From Alphaproteobacteria bacterium PA2 (GTDB taxonomy: Bacteria; Pseudomonadota; Alphaproteobacteria; Caulobacterales; Caulobacteraceae), in assembly GCA_002256425.1 (NCBI GenBank), contig NKIZ01000001.1, positions 2,019,001-2,083,000 of the forward strand: 64,000 nucleotides of DNA, read 5' to 3'. The position numbers and the translations under genes were made by a program. Shown here piece after piece: positions 45,803 through 55,836 of this stretch. Below the pieces are notes generated by a model that saw nothing but the letters and a program-made list of their open reading frames with translations, was not told the DNA's origin and did no database searches. Position 1 is the first letter of the stretch. Each line of letters starts with the position of its first letter.

Positions 45803-47331
45803 TTGTCGAACCCGGCCTTGCGTCCTTCGAAACCGGTTATGCCAGTGGCGCATCCCAGGTCGTCTGGACGAGGCTGATTGACGATCTCGAAACGCCGGTT
45901 TCGGCCTATCTCAAACTGGCCCACGCGCGCCCCTACGCCTTCCTGTTCGAAAGTGTCGAAGGCGGCGCCTGGCGGGGCCGGTATTCCGTGATCGCCATGA
46001 AGCCCGATCTCGTCTGGCGGTGTCGGGGAGACCAGGCGGAAGTCGCGCAGGGTGCGGCCATTGAGGCCAATGCCTTTACGCCTCAGTCTGGTGGGGCCCT
46101 GGACAGCCTGCGGGACCTGGTGGCCGCTTCGCGCCTGGACCTGCCGGCCGGACTGCCGCCCATGTCCGCCGGCATTTTCGGCGCCATCGGCTATGACATG
46201 ATCCGGCTGGTTGAGAAGCTGCCCAATGTGAACCCGGACCCGCTCAACCTGCCTGACGGGTTGATGATCCGACCGTCCATCGTGGCGATCTTCGACGCCA
46301 TAGCCCAGGAAATCATCCTGGTGACGACAGTTCGGCCCGGACAGGGCGACGCAGCAGCGGCCTATGACGAGGCCGTGGCCCGTTTGACGGCCGTTCACGA
46401 CGACCTGCGCCAGCCGGCCCCGCCCCTGACAGGCGCCGGCGTGGCCGAACCCGACGCCTTCACAACCCCGGTAGAGCGCGCCGACTATCATCGCATTGTC
46501 GAAAAGGCCAAGGGCTTCATCCAGGCGGGCGACATCTTCCAGGTGGTGCCCAGCCATCGCTTCCGCGCGCCCTTTGCCAAGGACCCCTTCGCCCTCTACC
46601 GCTCCCTGCGGCGGATGAACCCCTCCCCTTTCCTGTTCTATCTGAACTTCGGGGACTTCCAGCTGGCGGGCTCCAGTCCGGAAATCCTGGTTCGCCTGCG
46701 GGACGGCAAGATCACCATCCGGCCGATCGCCGGCACCCGGCCCCGGGGCGCGACTCCGGAAGAAGACCGCGCCCTCGAAGCCGACCTGATCGCAGACCCC
46801 AAGGAACGGGCTGAGCACCTGATGTTGCTAGACCTGGGCCGCAATGACGTGGGTCGCGTGGCCATGCTGAACAAGGCCGGGTCCAATGCGCCGCCAACTC
46901 CTTCAAAGGGTGCGCACGTACGGGTCACAGCCAGCTTCTTTGTCGAACGCTACAGCCACGTCATGCATCTGGTCTCCAATGTTGAAGGCGATGCGCCGGA
47001 AGGCCTGGATCCGGTCGATGTGCTGATGGCCGCACTCCCCGCCGGTACGCTGTCGGGCGCCCCGAAAGTTCGGGCGATGGAGATCATCGACGAGCTGGAA
47101 ATCGAAAAGCGCGGCATCGCCTATGCAGGCGCGGTCGGCTATTTCGGCGCTGACGGGTCGGTGGACACCTGCATTGTCCTGCGTACGGCATGCTTCAAGG
47201 ACGGCATGATGTACGTCCAGGCTGGCGGCGGCGTTGTCGCCGACAGTGATCCCGACGCCGAATATGATGAGACCCTGCACAAGGCCCGGGCCTTGCGACG
47301 CGCCGCCGAAGAGAGCTGGCGTTTCGTCTAG
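45799..47331 (+). CDS. trpE: Anthranilate synthase component I
   Basis: TrpE makes anthranilate from chorismate with ammonia from TrpG. The 510-residue protein has the feedback region LLFESVEGG-type SVEGGAWRGRYSV (near 50-60), DIFQVVPSHRF, AGTRPRGATPEEDRALE and GAPKVRAMEIIDELE, then AGGGVVADSDPDAEYDET at the end. The GTG start overlaps ppiD. A small membrane ORF on the other strand lies between it and trpG. Confidence 0.96.
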   Translation: MIVEPGLASFETGYASGASQVVWTRLIDDLETPVSAYLKLAHARPYAFLFESVEGGAWRGRYSVIAMKPDLVWRCRGDQAEVAQGAAIEANAFTPQSGGALDSLRDLVAASRLDLPAGLPPMSAGIFGAIGYDMIRLVEKLPNVNPDPLNLPDGLMIRPSIVAIFDAIAQEIILVTTVRPGQGDAAAAYDEAVARLTAVHDDLRQPAPPLTGAGVAEPDAFTTPVERADYHRIVEKAKGFIQAGDIFQVVPSHRFRAPFAKDPFALYRSLRRMNPSPFLFYLNFGDFQLAGSSPEILVRLRDGKITIRPIAGTRPRGATPEEDRALEADLIADPKERAEHLMLLDLGRNDVGRVAMLNKAGSNAPPTPSKGAHVRVTASFFVERYSHVMHLVSNVEGDAPEGLDPVDVLMAALPAGTLSGAPKVRAMEIIDELEIEKRGIAYAGAVGYFGADGSVDTCIVLRTACFKDGMMYVQAGGGVVADSDPDAEYDETLHKARALRRAAEESWRFV

Positions 47332-47339
47332 AGCGACAG

Positions 47340-47540
47340 TCAGCGGCTGGACTGGACCACGTGACGGCCTTCAGAGGCCGGGACCAGCAAACTGGCAGTA
47401 GCCAGGGCCAGGGCTGAAACCGCAGCGAAAGCGGCGGCTGACAGCGGCCCCCAGGTCCGGACAGGTGGCGTAGGCGCCTGCAAAAGCACCTTGGCAAGCG
47501 CCAGTTGTTCCGGGTCAAGGGCAGAATCGTTGAGCGACAT
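47340..47540 (-). CDS. Small membrane protein of unknown function
   Basis: A 66-residue frame on the opposite strand inside the trp operon, from an ATG at 47540. It has a hydrophilic start, a Pro-containing [10 protein letters not shown], then one membrane segment (about 32-53) and a short basic tail. Codon use looks like that of real genes here. No good ribosome binding site is visible. No family recognised. Its stop is 8 bases past the trpE stop. Confidence 0.5.
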   Translation of the reverse strand: MSLNDSALDPEQLALAKVLLQAPTPPVRTWGPLSAAAFAAVSALALATASLLVPASEGRHVVQSSR

Positions 47541-47649
47541 GGCGGCAGCATCCGCCGGGGCGGGAAAACTGGCAATCCGCCTCAATCATCACGCCGAAGC
47601 GCCAACTTCGGGTTCCCTCCTTGTCGAGGGTGATCTAGAGACGAAACCC

Positions 47650-48240
47650 ATGATCCTGGTTATCGATAACTATGACAGCTTCACCTACAACCTCGTTCAC
47701 TATCTGAACGAGCTTGGGGCCGAGACCCTTGTCTATCGCAATGACGCCCTGACGGTTCAGGAGGCCCTGGGTCTCAAGCCGCAGGGGATCCTTCTGTCCC
47801 CCGGGCCGTGCACGCCCAATGAAGCCGGCATCTGCCTGGACCTGATCGCACAGGTGCCGGCCGACATGCCGATCCTGGGCGTCTGCCTTGGTCACCAATC
47901 CATAGGCCAGGTCTTCGGCGGCGACGTCATCAGGGCCAAGTCCCTGATGCATGGCAAGACCAGCCCCATGCATCACACCAATTCGGGGGTTTTCGAGGGC
48001 ATGCCCCAGCCCTTCACGGCGACCCGCTATCACAGCCTGTCCGTGGCCAGGGAAACCCTGCCTGAGGTACTGACCGTGACCGCCTGGACCGATGACGGGG
48101 AGATCATGGGCTTCCAGCACAAGACCCGCCCGGTCCACGGGGTGCAGTTCCACCCGGAATCCATTGCGACTGAGGGCGGTCACCACCTGCTGGCCAACTT
48201 CCTGCGCCTGACCGGCGTGACGCCCCTGGCTGTCGCCTAG
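47650..48240 (+). CDS. trpG: Anthranilate synthase component II (glutamine amidotransferase)
   Basis: TrpG hydrolyses glutamine and feeds ammonia to TrpE. The 196-residue class I amidotransferase starts [16 protein letters not shown] and has the catalytic triad C79 (GVCLGHQ), H168 and E170 (VQFHPESI). It may also serve folate synthesis as PabA in organisms with one copy. The ATG at 47650 lies 109 bases after the convergent small gene's start. trpD follows two bases later. Confidence 0.96.
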   Translation: MILVIDNYDSFTYNLVHYLNELGAETLVYRNDALTVQEALGLKPQGILLSPGPCTPNEAGICLDLIAQVPADMPILGVCLGHQSIGQVFGGDVIRAKSLMHGKTSPMHHTNSGVFEGMPQPFTATRYHSLSVARETLPEVLTVTAWTDDGEIMGFQHKTRPVHGVQFHPESIATEGGHHLLANFLRLTGVTPLAVA

Positions 48241-48242
48241 AC

Positions 48243-49259
48243 ATGTCGGACGCCTTCAAGCCCTTGCTGGCGCGGCTGGCGGACGGCGGAACGCTGAGCG
48301 AGGCCGAAGCCGGCGAATTCTTCGACGCCTGCCTGCGGGGCGAACCGACGCCGGCCCAGGTGGCCGCCGCCCTCACCGCCATGCGGCTGCGGGGCGAGAC
48401 CATCGGGGAAATCACGGCCTCCGCCCGGGCCATGCGCCGGGCTGCCCTGCCCCTGGAAGCGCCCTACCCCACCTTCGATGTCTGCGGCACCGGCGGCGAT
48501 GGGCTGCATACCCTCAACATCTCCACCGCAGTCAGCTTTGTCGCGGCGGCCGGCGGCCTCAAGATCGCCAAGCATGGCAACAGGGCCATGTCGTCCAAAT
48601 CCGGCACTGCCGATGTCCTCACCGCCCTGGGCGTCAACATCTCGGCGCCGCCAGAAATCCAGCGTCGGGCCCTAGATGAGACCGGCCTCTGCTTCATGTT
48701 CGCCCAGGCCCACCACGGCGCCATGCGCCATGTGTCGCCGATCCGTGCTGAATTAGGCTTCAGGACGATATTCAACCTGCTGGGCCCATTGACCAATCCG
48801 GCCGGCGCCACGCGCCAGGTGCTGGGTGTCTTCTCCGAGCGCTGGGTCGAGCCCCTGGCCCGGGTCCTGGGCGCCCTGGGCTCGGAGCGCGCCTGGGTGA
48901 TCCATGGCAGCGGCATGGACGAGATGACGACGACCGGCGAGACCGCCGTCGCCGAGTGGCGGGATGGACAGGTCCGGCTCTTCACCGTCACGCCCGAGGC
49001 TGTCGACCTTCCCCGCGCCAGTCTCGCCGACCTGGTGGGCGGTGATCCGGAACACAATGCTGCAGCCCTGAGACGCCTGCTGGAAGGGGAAACAGGCGCC
49101 TATCGCGACATCGTGGCCCTCAATGCCGCGGCGGCCTTCCTGGTGGGTGAAAGGACTGAAACCCTGCGGGATGGGGTGACGATGGCCAAGGACCTGCTGG
49201 ACAAGGGCGCTGCGAAGAAGGTCCTAGACCAGCTCGTAGAGATAGCGCCGCGCCCATGA
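48243..49259 (+). CDS. trpD: Anthranilate phosphoribosyltransferase
   Basis: TrpD adds a phosphoribosyl group from PRPP to anthranilate. The 338-residue protein has the PRPP and magnesium-binding [33 protein letters not shown] and the DEMTTTG segment. The ATG is 2 bases after trpG; the stop overlaps the trpC start (ATGA). Confidence 0.97.
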   Translation: MSDAFKPLLARLADGGTLSEAEAGEFFDACLRGEPTPAQVAAALTAMRLRGETIGEITASARAMRRAALPLEAPYPTFDVCGTGGDGLHTLNISTAVSFVAAAGGLKIAKHGNRAMSSKSGTADVLTALGVNISAPPEIQRRALDETGLCFMFAQAHHGAMRHVSPIRAELGFRTIFNLLGPLTNPAGATRQVLGVFSERWVEPLARVLGALGSERAWVIHGSGMDEMTTTGETAVAEWRDGQVRLFTVTPEAVDLPRASLADLVGGDPEHNAAALRRLLEGETGAYRDIVALNAAAAFLVGERTETLRDGVTMAKDLLDKGAAKKVLDQLVEIAPRP

Positions 49260-50044
49260 CCGACATCCTTGAGTCCATCGCCGCCTACAAGCGCATTGAT
49301 GTCGCCCAGCGCAAGCTGGCTCGAACGGTCAGCGACCTTGAAGCCGCGGCCAGGAGCGTCTCCGCGCCCCGAGGCTTTCGTCAGAGCCTCGTCGCGGCCC
49401 ACGCCCCTGGGCGCCTGGCCCTGATCGCCGAAATCAAGAAGGCCTCACCATCAAAGGGGCTGATCCGGGCGGATTTCGATCCACCTGCCCTGGCCGCCGC
49501 ATATGAGGCCGGCGGCGCAGCCTGCCTGTCCGTCCTCACCGACGCACCGAGCTTTCAGGGCGATGACAGCTATGTCGCCCTCGCCCGGAGCGCAGCAAGC
49601 CTGCCGGTGATCCGCAAGGAGTTCCTGGTCGACCCCTGGCAGGTGGCCGAATCGCGGGCCCTCGGCGCCGACGCGATTCTGGTGATTCTGGCGATGGTGG
49701 ATGATTCCATAGCGGCCGACCTGATGTCCGAAGCGGCAAGGCTTGGCATGGACGCCCTGGTGGAAGTCCACGACGCCACCGAAATGCGCAGGGCCGAGGC
49801 CCTCGGCGCGAACCTTGTGGGCGTCAATAACCGGAACCTGCGGACCTTCGAAATCGACCTGGCCACAACCGAAGGATTGGCGGAAATCGCCCCGAAACAG
49901 GCGCTTCTGGTCACGGAAAGCGGAATCTTCACCCCGGAGGATGTGCGGCGTCTCGAGACCGTCGGCGCCCGCGCCATGCTGGTGGGTGAGAGCCTCATGC
50001 GGCAGGCCGATGTGGCGGCGGCGACCCGCACCCTGCTGGGCTGA
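49256..50044 (+). CDS. trpC: Indole-3-glycerol phosphate synthase
   Basis: TrpC closes the indole ring. The 262-residue TIM barrel has [18 protein letters not shown], the catalytic lysine region [38 protein letters not shown] and a phosphate-binding [12 protein letters not shown]. trpF, trpB and trpA are not in the window. lexA follows after a 90-base gap with its own promoter. Confidence 0.97.
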   Translation: MTDILESIAAYKRIDVAQRKLARTVSDLEAAARSVSAPRGFRQSLVAAHAPGRLALIAEIKKASPSKGLIRADFDPPALAAAYEAGGAACLSVLTDAPSFQGDDSYVALARSAASLPVIRKEFLVDPWQVAESRALGADAILVILAMVDDSIAADLMSEAARLGMDALVEVHDATEMRRAEALGANLVGVNNRNLRTFEIDLATTEGLAEIAPKQALLVTESGIFTPEDVRRLETVGARAMLVGESLMRQADVAAATRTLLG

Positions 50045-50065
50045 CTGGCGGCCCGGGTCCTCAAC

Positions 50066-50094
50066 TTGACATTAACTAAGAACGCTTAGAGAAC
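50066..50094 (+). promoter_or_regulatory. lexA promoter with SOS box
   Basis: GAAC at 50080-50083 and 50091-50094 are separated by seven bases, the exact alphaproteobacterial LexA box (GAAC-N7-GAAC, the complement of GTTC-N7-GTTC). TTGACA lies at 50066-50071, with the box covering the -10 area. A third GAAC follows at 50101, six bases after the second, and GTTT-N7-GTTC at 50105-50119 is a near match. LexA should repress its own gene here. Confidence 0.8.
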
Positions 50095-50134
50095 ATCGGC
50101 GAACGTTTTCGCTTTGTTCTTTGGAGCCGCCGAC

Positions 50135-50830
50135 ATGCTCACCCGCAAACAGCACGAGCTGCTCATGTTCATTCATGAGCGGATCAAGGAGACCGGAGTC
50201 TCCCCGTCGTTTGACGAAATGAAGGATGCTCTGGACCTGGCGTCCAAGTCCGGTATCCACCGGCTGATCACGGCCCTTGAAGAGCGCGGCTTCCTGCGGC
50301 GACTGGCCCACAGGGCCCGCGCCCTGGAAGTGGTCAAGCTGCCCGAACAGGCGACCACATCCGCCCCGCCCAAGGGACGGGGCTCTTTCCGGCCGCAACT
50401 GGTGGAAGCCGGTGAAGGCGCGCCCTCTGTCCTGGCCGCCAACGACGCAAGGGAACTCTCCATCCTGGGCAAGATTGCCGCCGGAACGCCGATTGAAGCT
50501 ATCCAGCAGGAACGCGATCGCCTCATGGTGCCGGAAAACATGCTGGGCGCTGGCGAACACTTCGTCCTCGAAGTCCAGGGCGACTCCATGCTGAACGCCG
50601 GCATTCTCGACGGCGATTACGTGGTGATCCGCAAGACGGACTCCGCCACGTCCGGAGACATTGTGGTCGCATTGGTCATGGGTCAGGAAGCCACCCTCAA
50701 GCGCCTGCGCAAGAAGGGCGCCTCCATTGCACTCGAAGCCGCCAACCCGGCTTACGAAACCCGGATTTTCGGCCCGGATCAGGTTCAGGTCCAGGGTCGC
50801 CTTGTCGGTCTGATCCGACGTTACCACTAG
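50135..50830 (+). CDS. lexA: SOS repressor LexA
   Basis: LexA represses DNA-damage genes until RecA-stimulated self-cleavage. The 231-residue protein has an N-terminal winged helix ([23 protein letters not shown]), a linker, the A116-G117 cleavage site in KIAAGTPIE, catalytic S151 (QGDSML) and K189 (ATLKRL). The ATG at 50135 follows GGAG by nine bases. An SOS box overlaps its promoter. It is convergent with comEC, with 10 bases between stops. Confidence 0.97.
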   Translation: MLTRKQHELLMFIHERIKETGVSPSFDEMKDALDLASKSGIHRLITALEERGFLRRLAHRARALEVVKLPEQATTSAPPKGRGSFRPQLVEAGEGAPSVLAANDARELSILGKIAAGTPIEAIQQERDRLMVPENMLGAGEHFVLEVQGDSMLNAGILDGDYVVIRKTDSATSGDIVVALVMGQEATLKRLRKKGASIALEAANPAYETRIFGPDQVQVQGRLVGLIRRYH

Positions 50831-50840
50831 GACTTTTCGC

Positions 50841-53039
50841 CTAGTCCGAGGATGTCACGCCGTGCGTCCAGGGACGATCTCCCCGGAGGGGCTGGGCCCA
50901 GACAATACGCCAGCTCCCGTCCGGACGTTTGTAAAGCTCAGCCGAGCCACCGGCCCTGAAATCCCCTGCGCTCAGGACGAGTCCTGAAGGACAGGGGCTA
51001 TGGTCCGCGTCACCCCGCAGAACCAGGACCTCAGCCTTGCAGAGCCGGTCCCTGTCACGTTCAGCCGTTCCTTCCCGCCGGGTCCACACGGCGGCCATGT
51101 CAGGCGCATCCGCCCTGCTCTGGACGCAAGACCAGCGGTCGCACTGATAGGCGGCGTCCCGGGCAACCTGCTGGTTGGTCGGCTCAAGCAAACCGCGGCG
51201 TCGGGCCCAGACCTGGGCCGCAAACAGTTTCACGTCAGGCCTGAAGAATATGGCCTCCCCGCCCAACCGTACGGCAAACGCCGAGGCGTCTGCAGAGACC
51301 CACGCGTCGGGTTGGGGCGGCCTCGGGGCCAGGTTGACCGCAAGGGCCAGGGGAAGGCCCAGCCATCGCCAGCGGCCCTTCCAGATAGAGAGGAAAAGGA
51401 TACCGAGAAACGACGCGGCCAGGGTCCAGGATGGGGCGCTCGCCACGGTGATCTGGGACAGCGGCGCAGTGGCCGCCACTTCGGCAATCCGGTTCATGGC
51501 CGCAATGGCGTCGCCCGCCACATGCAGGGGCGCAGCGCCGAGACCGAAGGGCGCGAGCACAGCCCCGATGGCGAGGACTGGCAGCATGACAAAGGTAGAG
51601 ATCGGCTCGACCAGAAGATTGCTCGCCAGTCCATAGGTCGAAATGCGGTTGAAGTGCTGCAGGGCGAAGGGCCCTGTCGCCAGTCCGGCCACCAGGCTCG
51701 CCATCAGACTGGCCATGAAGAGGGTTCCCGCACCTTGAACCATCCGAATGGCCCACGGCGCCTGAATTTCCCGGGCTGGCCTTGGCCAGTTTTCCGCCAG
51801 GGCCACCAGGGCGCAGGTCGCGGCGAAGGACATCTGGAAACCGGGTTCGGTCACGGCCTCAGGCTGGACCGCGAGGATCAGAAGGGCCGACATGCCAAGG
51901 GTATGCAAACTGATCGCACGCCGGTCAAAGACCATGGCCCAGAAGGCGCAGGAGGCCGTGATGGCGGCGCGTATGGCAGGATTTGGCCAGCCGGAAAGGC
52001 ATAGATACCCCATGACCATGGCGAATCCGGCCAGGGCCGCTACCTTCTTTCCGGAAACCCTCAGGGCGAGCCAGGGCCAGGCGGCAATCGCCAGCCGGAT
52101 CGCCGCGAAGGTGAATCCTCCGACAATGGCCATGTGCAGGCCCGAAATCGAAATGATGTGTGCAAGGCCGGCCGCCCGGAGATTGTCCACCTCGGCCTTG
52201 GGAATGTAGGCCTCGTGGCCGGTCACCATGGCGGCGGCCAGACCACCTTCCTGAGGCCCCAGAATGCCGACGATCTGCCGGGTCAGGGCCCAACGCATGG
52301 CGTTGATGCGCATCTGCAGGGCCAGCCGGAAGGGCGGAGCGGCTTTCGAAGCCATGACCTCGGGCGCGCCAAGGGCAAATCCCACACCGCCAATGCTGTC
52401 GAAAAACGCGTCCCGGGCGAAGTCATACGCTCCGGGACTGGCTGGCGGCGGCGGCGGATTGATCATGGCCTTGAGGCGAATGACCTGGCCGGGCGCTGGC
52501 AGGGTGGCTGACGGCTTGAGGGTGACCCTCACACGGATCGGGGTCTCCTCAGGCGCCAGCCGGCTGATGGCGATGGGCGCCAGCAGGAGGCGCTGCCCGC
52601 CCTGTCCGGGACTCGGAATGTCGACGACAAAGGCGTCAACCACAACAACGCCAAGGTCAGCTGGCACGACTGGCGCCCTCACCCGCTCGGTCCGCAGCTT
52701 TGCTGCCGAAAAGCCGCCGACGGCGGATGCAACAAGCACAAGTCCCGCCAGCATCCAGCGTCCGCTGACCAGTCTTTGGCGACAGGCCACCAGGGTGACC
52801 GCCACTCCCAGCAGGATCCAGGCGAGCCAGGCAGTGGGTTCGCGGGGAAGGATGAAATAAATGGCCGAACCACATCCGGTCGCCACCGGAAGCCAGAGTG
52901 GCCATTGATCAATCTGCGCCCGGATTTCCTCCCGGAAATGCGCCCAGAGCGCCCTTGGACTAGGAGGGTTCAGATAACGCGTGATATGACGCCCGTCCCT
53001 GTCCCCGACCGCCGTCGGGGCATTGTCCGCCAAAGTCAT
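50841..53039 (-). CDS. comEC: ComEC/Rec2-family DNA uptake channel protein
   Basis: ComEC forms the inner-membrane channel for single-stranded DNA in transformation. The 732-residue protein has an N-terminal DUF4131-like part with several membrane segments, then the Competence domain with GHEAYIPKAEVDNLRAAGLAHIISISGLHMAIVGG and further membrane helices. The C-terminal 150 residues lack the HxHxDH signature of the metallo-beta-lactamase domain found in Bacillus-type ComEC. An ATG at 53048 is an alternative start. It diverges from gltX with at most a few bases between starts. Confidence 0.88.
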   Translation of the reverse strand: MTLADNAPTAVGDRDGRHITRYLNPPSPRALWAHFREEIRAQIDQWPLWLPVATGCGSAIYFILPREPTAWLAWILLGVAVTLVACRQRLVSGRWMLAGLVLVASAVGGFSAAKLRTERVRAPVVPADLGVVVVDAFVVDIPSPGQGGQRLLLAPIAISRLAPEETPIRVRVTLKPSATLPAPGQVIRLKAMINPPPPPASPGAYDFARDAFFDSIGGVGFALGAPEVMASKAAPPFRLALQMRINAMRWALTRQIVGILGPQEGGLAAAMVTGHEAYIPKAEVDNLRAAGLAHIISISGLHMAIVGGFTFAAIRLAIAAWPWLALRVSGKKVAALAGFAMVMGYLCLSGWPNPAIRAAITASCAFWAMVFDRRAISLHTLGMSALLILAVQPEAVTEPGFQMSFAATCALVALAENWPRPAREIQAPWAIRMVQGAGTLFMASLMASLVAGLATGPFALQHFNRISTYGLASNLLVEPISTFVMLPVLAIGAVLAPFGLGAAPLHVAGDAIAAMNRIAEVAATAPLSQITVASAPSWTLAASFLGILFLSIWKGRWRWLGLPLALAVNLAPRPPQPDAWVSADASAFAVRLGGEAIFFRPDVKLFAAQVWARRRGLLEPTNQQVARDAAYQCDRWSCVQSRADAPDMAAVWTRREGTAERDRDRLCKAEVLVLRGDADHSPCPSGLVLSAGDFRAGGSAELYKRPDGSWRIVWAQPLRGDRPWTHGVTSSD

Positions 53040-53046
53040 AGCGTCC

Positions 53047-54453
53047 ATGTCCGAACGACCCGTCGTCACGCGTATCGCCCCCTCGCCCACCGGCTCCATG
53101 CACATCGGCACGGCCCGGACTGCCTTGTTCAACTGGCTCTACGCCAAGCATACGGGCGGAACATTCCTGCTCCGCATCGAGGACACTGACCGGGAACGCT
53201 CCACCGAGGCCGCCGTACAGGTCATCTTTGACGGTCTGGCCTGGCTGGGCCTGACCCCGGACGCGACGCCGGTCTTCCAGGCCGCCCGGGCAGACCTGCA
53301 CCGCGCCGCCGTGGATGAACTGCTGGCCCGGGGCATGGCCTATCGCGACTACACCACCCAGGAGGAGCTTGCGCAGGAGCGCGAACTCGCCCGGGCGGAG
53401 GGCCGCGTGGTCCGCTCCGTCTGGCGCGATCATGTGGGGAATTACGATGAAGCTCAACCCTTTGTCGTGAGGCTCCGCAGCCCGCAGGATGGCGAGACGA
53501 TTGTTGATGATCAGGTCAAGGGACGCATCAGCTTCCAGAACAAGGATCTGGACGATCTGATCCTGCTGAGGACCGATGGCACGCCAACCTATAATCTGGC
53601 TGTTGTGGTCGATGACCATGACATGGGGGTGACCCACGTCATTCGTGGGGATGACCACCTCAACAACGCCGCCCGCCAGGCCCTGATCTATCAGGCCCTG
53701 GGTTGGGACGTGCCCGTCTGGGCCCACCTGCCGCTGATCCACGGTCCGGATGGCGCAAAGCTTTCCAAGCGTCATGGCGCCCAGGCCGTCGGAGAGTTCG
53801 CCGACCTTGGATATCTGCCAGAGGCCATGCGCAACTACCTCGCCCGGCTGGGCTGGGGTCATGGCGATGACGAGATCTTTTCTGACGAAAAGGCGGCCGA
53901 ATGGTTCGACGTGAAGGACGTGGTCAGCGCCCCGGCAAGGCTGGACTGGGCAAAGCTGAACCACATCAACAATCACTATATCCGGCTAGCGGCGATTGAC
54001 CGGCTGGCTGTGGAGGTCGCGGCGATCCTTTCAGGTCGGGGAGAACCGTCCAAGGTTGAGGATGCGGAGATACTGCACCGCACAATTCCCCTGGTCAGGG
54101 ACGGCGCCAAGACCCTGCTGGAACTGGCGGACGCGGTCGTCTTCGCCCTTAAGGTCAGACCCCTGGAGCTCAATGAAAAGGTCCAGGGACTGCTCACCGA
54201 AGAGACTCGGGGGCGACTGGGCCGGCTGGCCGCCGTCCTGCGTGATCTGTCCGTCTGGGAGGGGCCGGCCATCGAGGCCTGCCTTCGGACATTCGCTGAA
54301 TCCGAAGGTGTTGGCCTTGGCAAGATTGGCCCTGGCCTGCGCGGTGTCCTGTCTGGGGGATCTCCGGCGCCAGATCTTGCAGGAACTCTGGTTAGCTTAG
54401 GGAAATCGGAAAGTTTAGGTCGTATTGAGGATGCTCTTTCGCCGTCCACATAA
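53047..54453 (+). CDS. gltX: Glutamyl-tRNA synthetase
   Basis: GltX loads glutamate onto tRNA. The 468-residue class I enzyme has the HIGH-like SMHIGTART with the preceding APSPTG, and the KLSKRHGAQ motif (KMSKS equivalent). The C-terminal helical anticodon-binding domain completes it. Many alphaproteobacteria have two copies, one also charging tRNA-Gln; the second is not here. The ATG at 53047 matches the family; a TTG at 53023 would add eight residues. Confidence 0.95.
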   Translation: MSERPVVTRIAPSPTGSMHIGTARTALFNWLYAKHTGGTFLLRIEDTDRERSTEAAVQVIFDGLAWLGLTPDATPVFQAARADLHRAAVDELLARGMAYRDYTTQEELAQERELARAEGRVVRSVWRDHVGNYDEAQPFVVRLRSPQDGETIVDDQVKGRISFQNKDLDDLILLRTDGTPTYNLAVVVDDHDMGVTHVIRGDDHLNNAARQALIYQALGWDVPVWAHLPLIHGPDGAKLSKRHGAQAVGEFADLGYLPEAMRNYLARLGWGHGDDEIFSDEKAAEWFDVKDVVSAPARLDWAKLNHINNHYIRLAAIDRLAVEVAAILSGRGEPSKVEDAEILHRTIPLVRDGAKTLLELADAVVFALKVRPLELNEKVQGLLTEETRGRLGRLAAVLRDLSVWEGPAIEACLRTFAESEGVGLGKIGPGLRGVLSGGSPAPDLAGTLVSLGKSESLGRIEDALSPST

Positions 54454-54508
54454 GGCGGTATAAGGCAAATATAACACCGGTTTTAAAATCCGTATTCGAG
54501 GGGATATC

Positions 54509-55792
54509 ATGGGCGATACGGCCAAGATTACAGTCGGCGGCACGACCGTCGAAATGCCCATTTTGAAGGGCACTGACGGCCCAGCCGTCGTCGATATCCG
54601 CAAGTTGTACGCGGAGGCCGACGTCTTCACCTATGACCCTGGCTTCACCTCAACGGCATCCTGCGAAAGCAAGATCACCTTCATCGACGGCGACAAGGGT
54701 ATCCTGCTGCACCGCGGCTATCCCATCGACCAGCTGGCAGAAAAATCCAGCTTCCTCGAGGTCTGCTATCTCCTACTGCACGGCGAACTGCCGAGCGCCA
54801 AGGAGTTCGAGGAGTTCGAGCACACCATCACCTATCACACCATGCTCCATGAGCAGTTTGACCGGTTCTTCATGGGCTTCCGCCGCGACGCCCACCCCAT
54901 GGCGATCATGGTCGGCGCTGTCGGCGCCCTGTCGGCCTTCTATCACGACAGCACCAATGTGGATGATCCGCAGCAGCGGATGATCTCGTCCCATCGCCTG
55001 ATCGCGAAGATGCCGACCATCGCCGCCCGTGCATTCAAGTACTTCCGCGGTCAGCCCTTCGTGCACCCGCGTAATGACCTGTCCTATGCGGAAAACTTCC
55101 TGCGCATGTGCTTCTCCGTCCCGGCGGAAGACTGGAAGCCGAACCCGATCCTGACCCGCGCCATGGACCGGATCTTCATCCTCCATGCTGACCACGAGCA
55201 GAACGCCTCGACCTCCACCGTCCGTCTGGCCGGTTCGTCCGGCGCCAACCCCTTCGCCTGCATCGCAGCTGGCATTGCCTGCCTGTGGGGCCCGAGCCAT
55301 GGGGGCGCCAATGAAGAAGCCCTCAACATGCTCAAGGAAATCGGCACCGTTGAAGCCATTCCTGAATACGTTCAGGGGGTGAAGGATCGCCGCTATCGCC
55401 TGATGGGCTTTGGCCACCGGGTCTACAAGAACTACGACCCCCGCGCGACGGTCATGCAGAAGACCTGCCATGAAGTCCTGGCGGAAGTCGGTCACCAGGA
55501 TGACCCCCTGCTGAAGGTGGCGATGGAACTGGAAAAGGTCGCCCTGAGCGATCCCTACTTCATCGAGCGCAAGCTTTACCCGAACGTCGACTTCTATTCG
55601 GGCATCACCCTGCGCGCCCTCGGCTTCCCGCCGGAAATGTTCACCGTGCTCTTCGCCCTGGCCCGCACGGTCGGCTGGATCTCGCAGTGGCGCGAAATGA
55701 TCGAGGATCCGTTGCAGAAGATCGGCCGCCCGCGGCAGATCTACACCGGCGCGCCGCACCGGGATTATGTCGAGCTCAACAAGCGCGGCTAA
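54509..55792 (+). CDS. gltA: Citrate synthase
   Basis: GltA condenses acetyl-CoA and oxaloacetate in the TCA cycle. The 427-residue type II enzyme has the N-terminal beta domain, the HAD-type active-site histidine in [10 protein letters not shown], and [15 protein letters not shown] with the second histidine. GAGGGG precedes the ATG. Upstream bases 54454-54508 are AT-rich (TATAAG, ATATAAC) and may hold the promoter. It ends at a clear terminator. Confidence 0.98.
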   Translation: MGDTAKITVGGTTVEMPILKGTDGPAVVDIRKLYAEADVFTYDPGFTSTASCESKITFIDGDKGILLHRGYPIDQLAEKSSFLEVCYLLLHGELPSAKEFEEFEHTITYHTMLHEQFDRFFMGFRRDAHPMAIMVGAVGALSAFYHDSTNVDDPQQRMISSHRLIAKMPTIAARAFKYFRGQPFVHPRNDLSYAENFLRMCFSVPAEDWKPNPILTRAMDRIFILHADHEQNASTSTVRLAGSSGANPFACIAAGIACLWGPSHGGANEEALNMLKEIGTVEAIPEYVQGVKDRRYRLMGFGHRVYKNYDPRATVMQKTCHEVLAEVGHQDDPLLKVAMELEKVALSDPYFIERKLYPNVDFYSGITLRALGFPPEMFTVLFALARTVGWISQWREMIEDPLQKIGRPRQIYTGAPHRDYVELNKRG

Positions 55793-55799
55793 GGATTTC

Positions 55800-55836
55800 G
55801 GCCCTGAACCCCACCGGTTCAGGGCCTTTTTCTTTT
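55800..55836 (+). terminator. Intrinsic terminator after gltA
   Basis: GGCCCTGAACC (55800-55810) and GGTTCAGGGCC (55816-55826) form an 11-bp perfect stem with a 5-base loop, followed by TTTTTCTTTT. Its right edge touches the lpxB stop codon on the other strand. The structure could also end lpxB transcripts, but there is no A-run partner for the minus strand. Confidence 0.9.
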
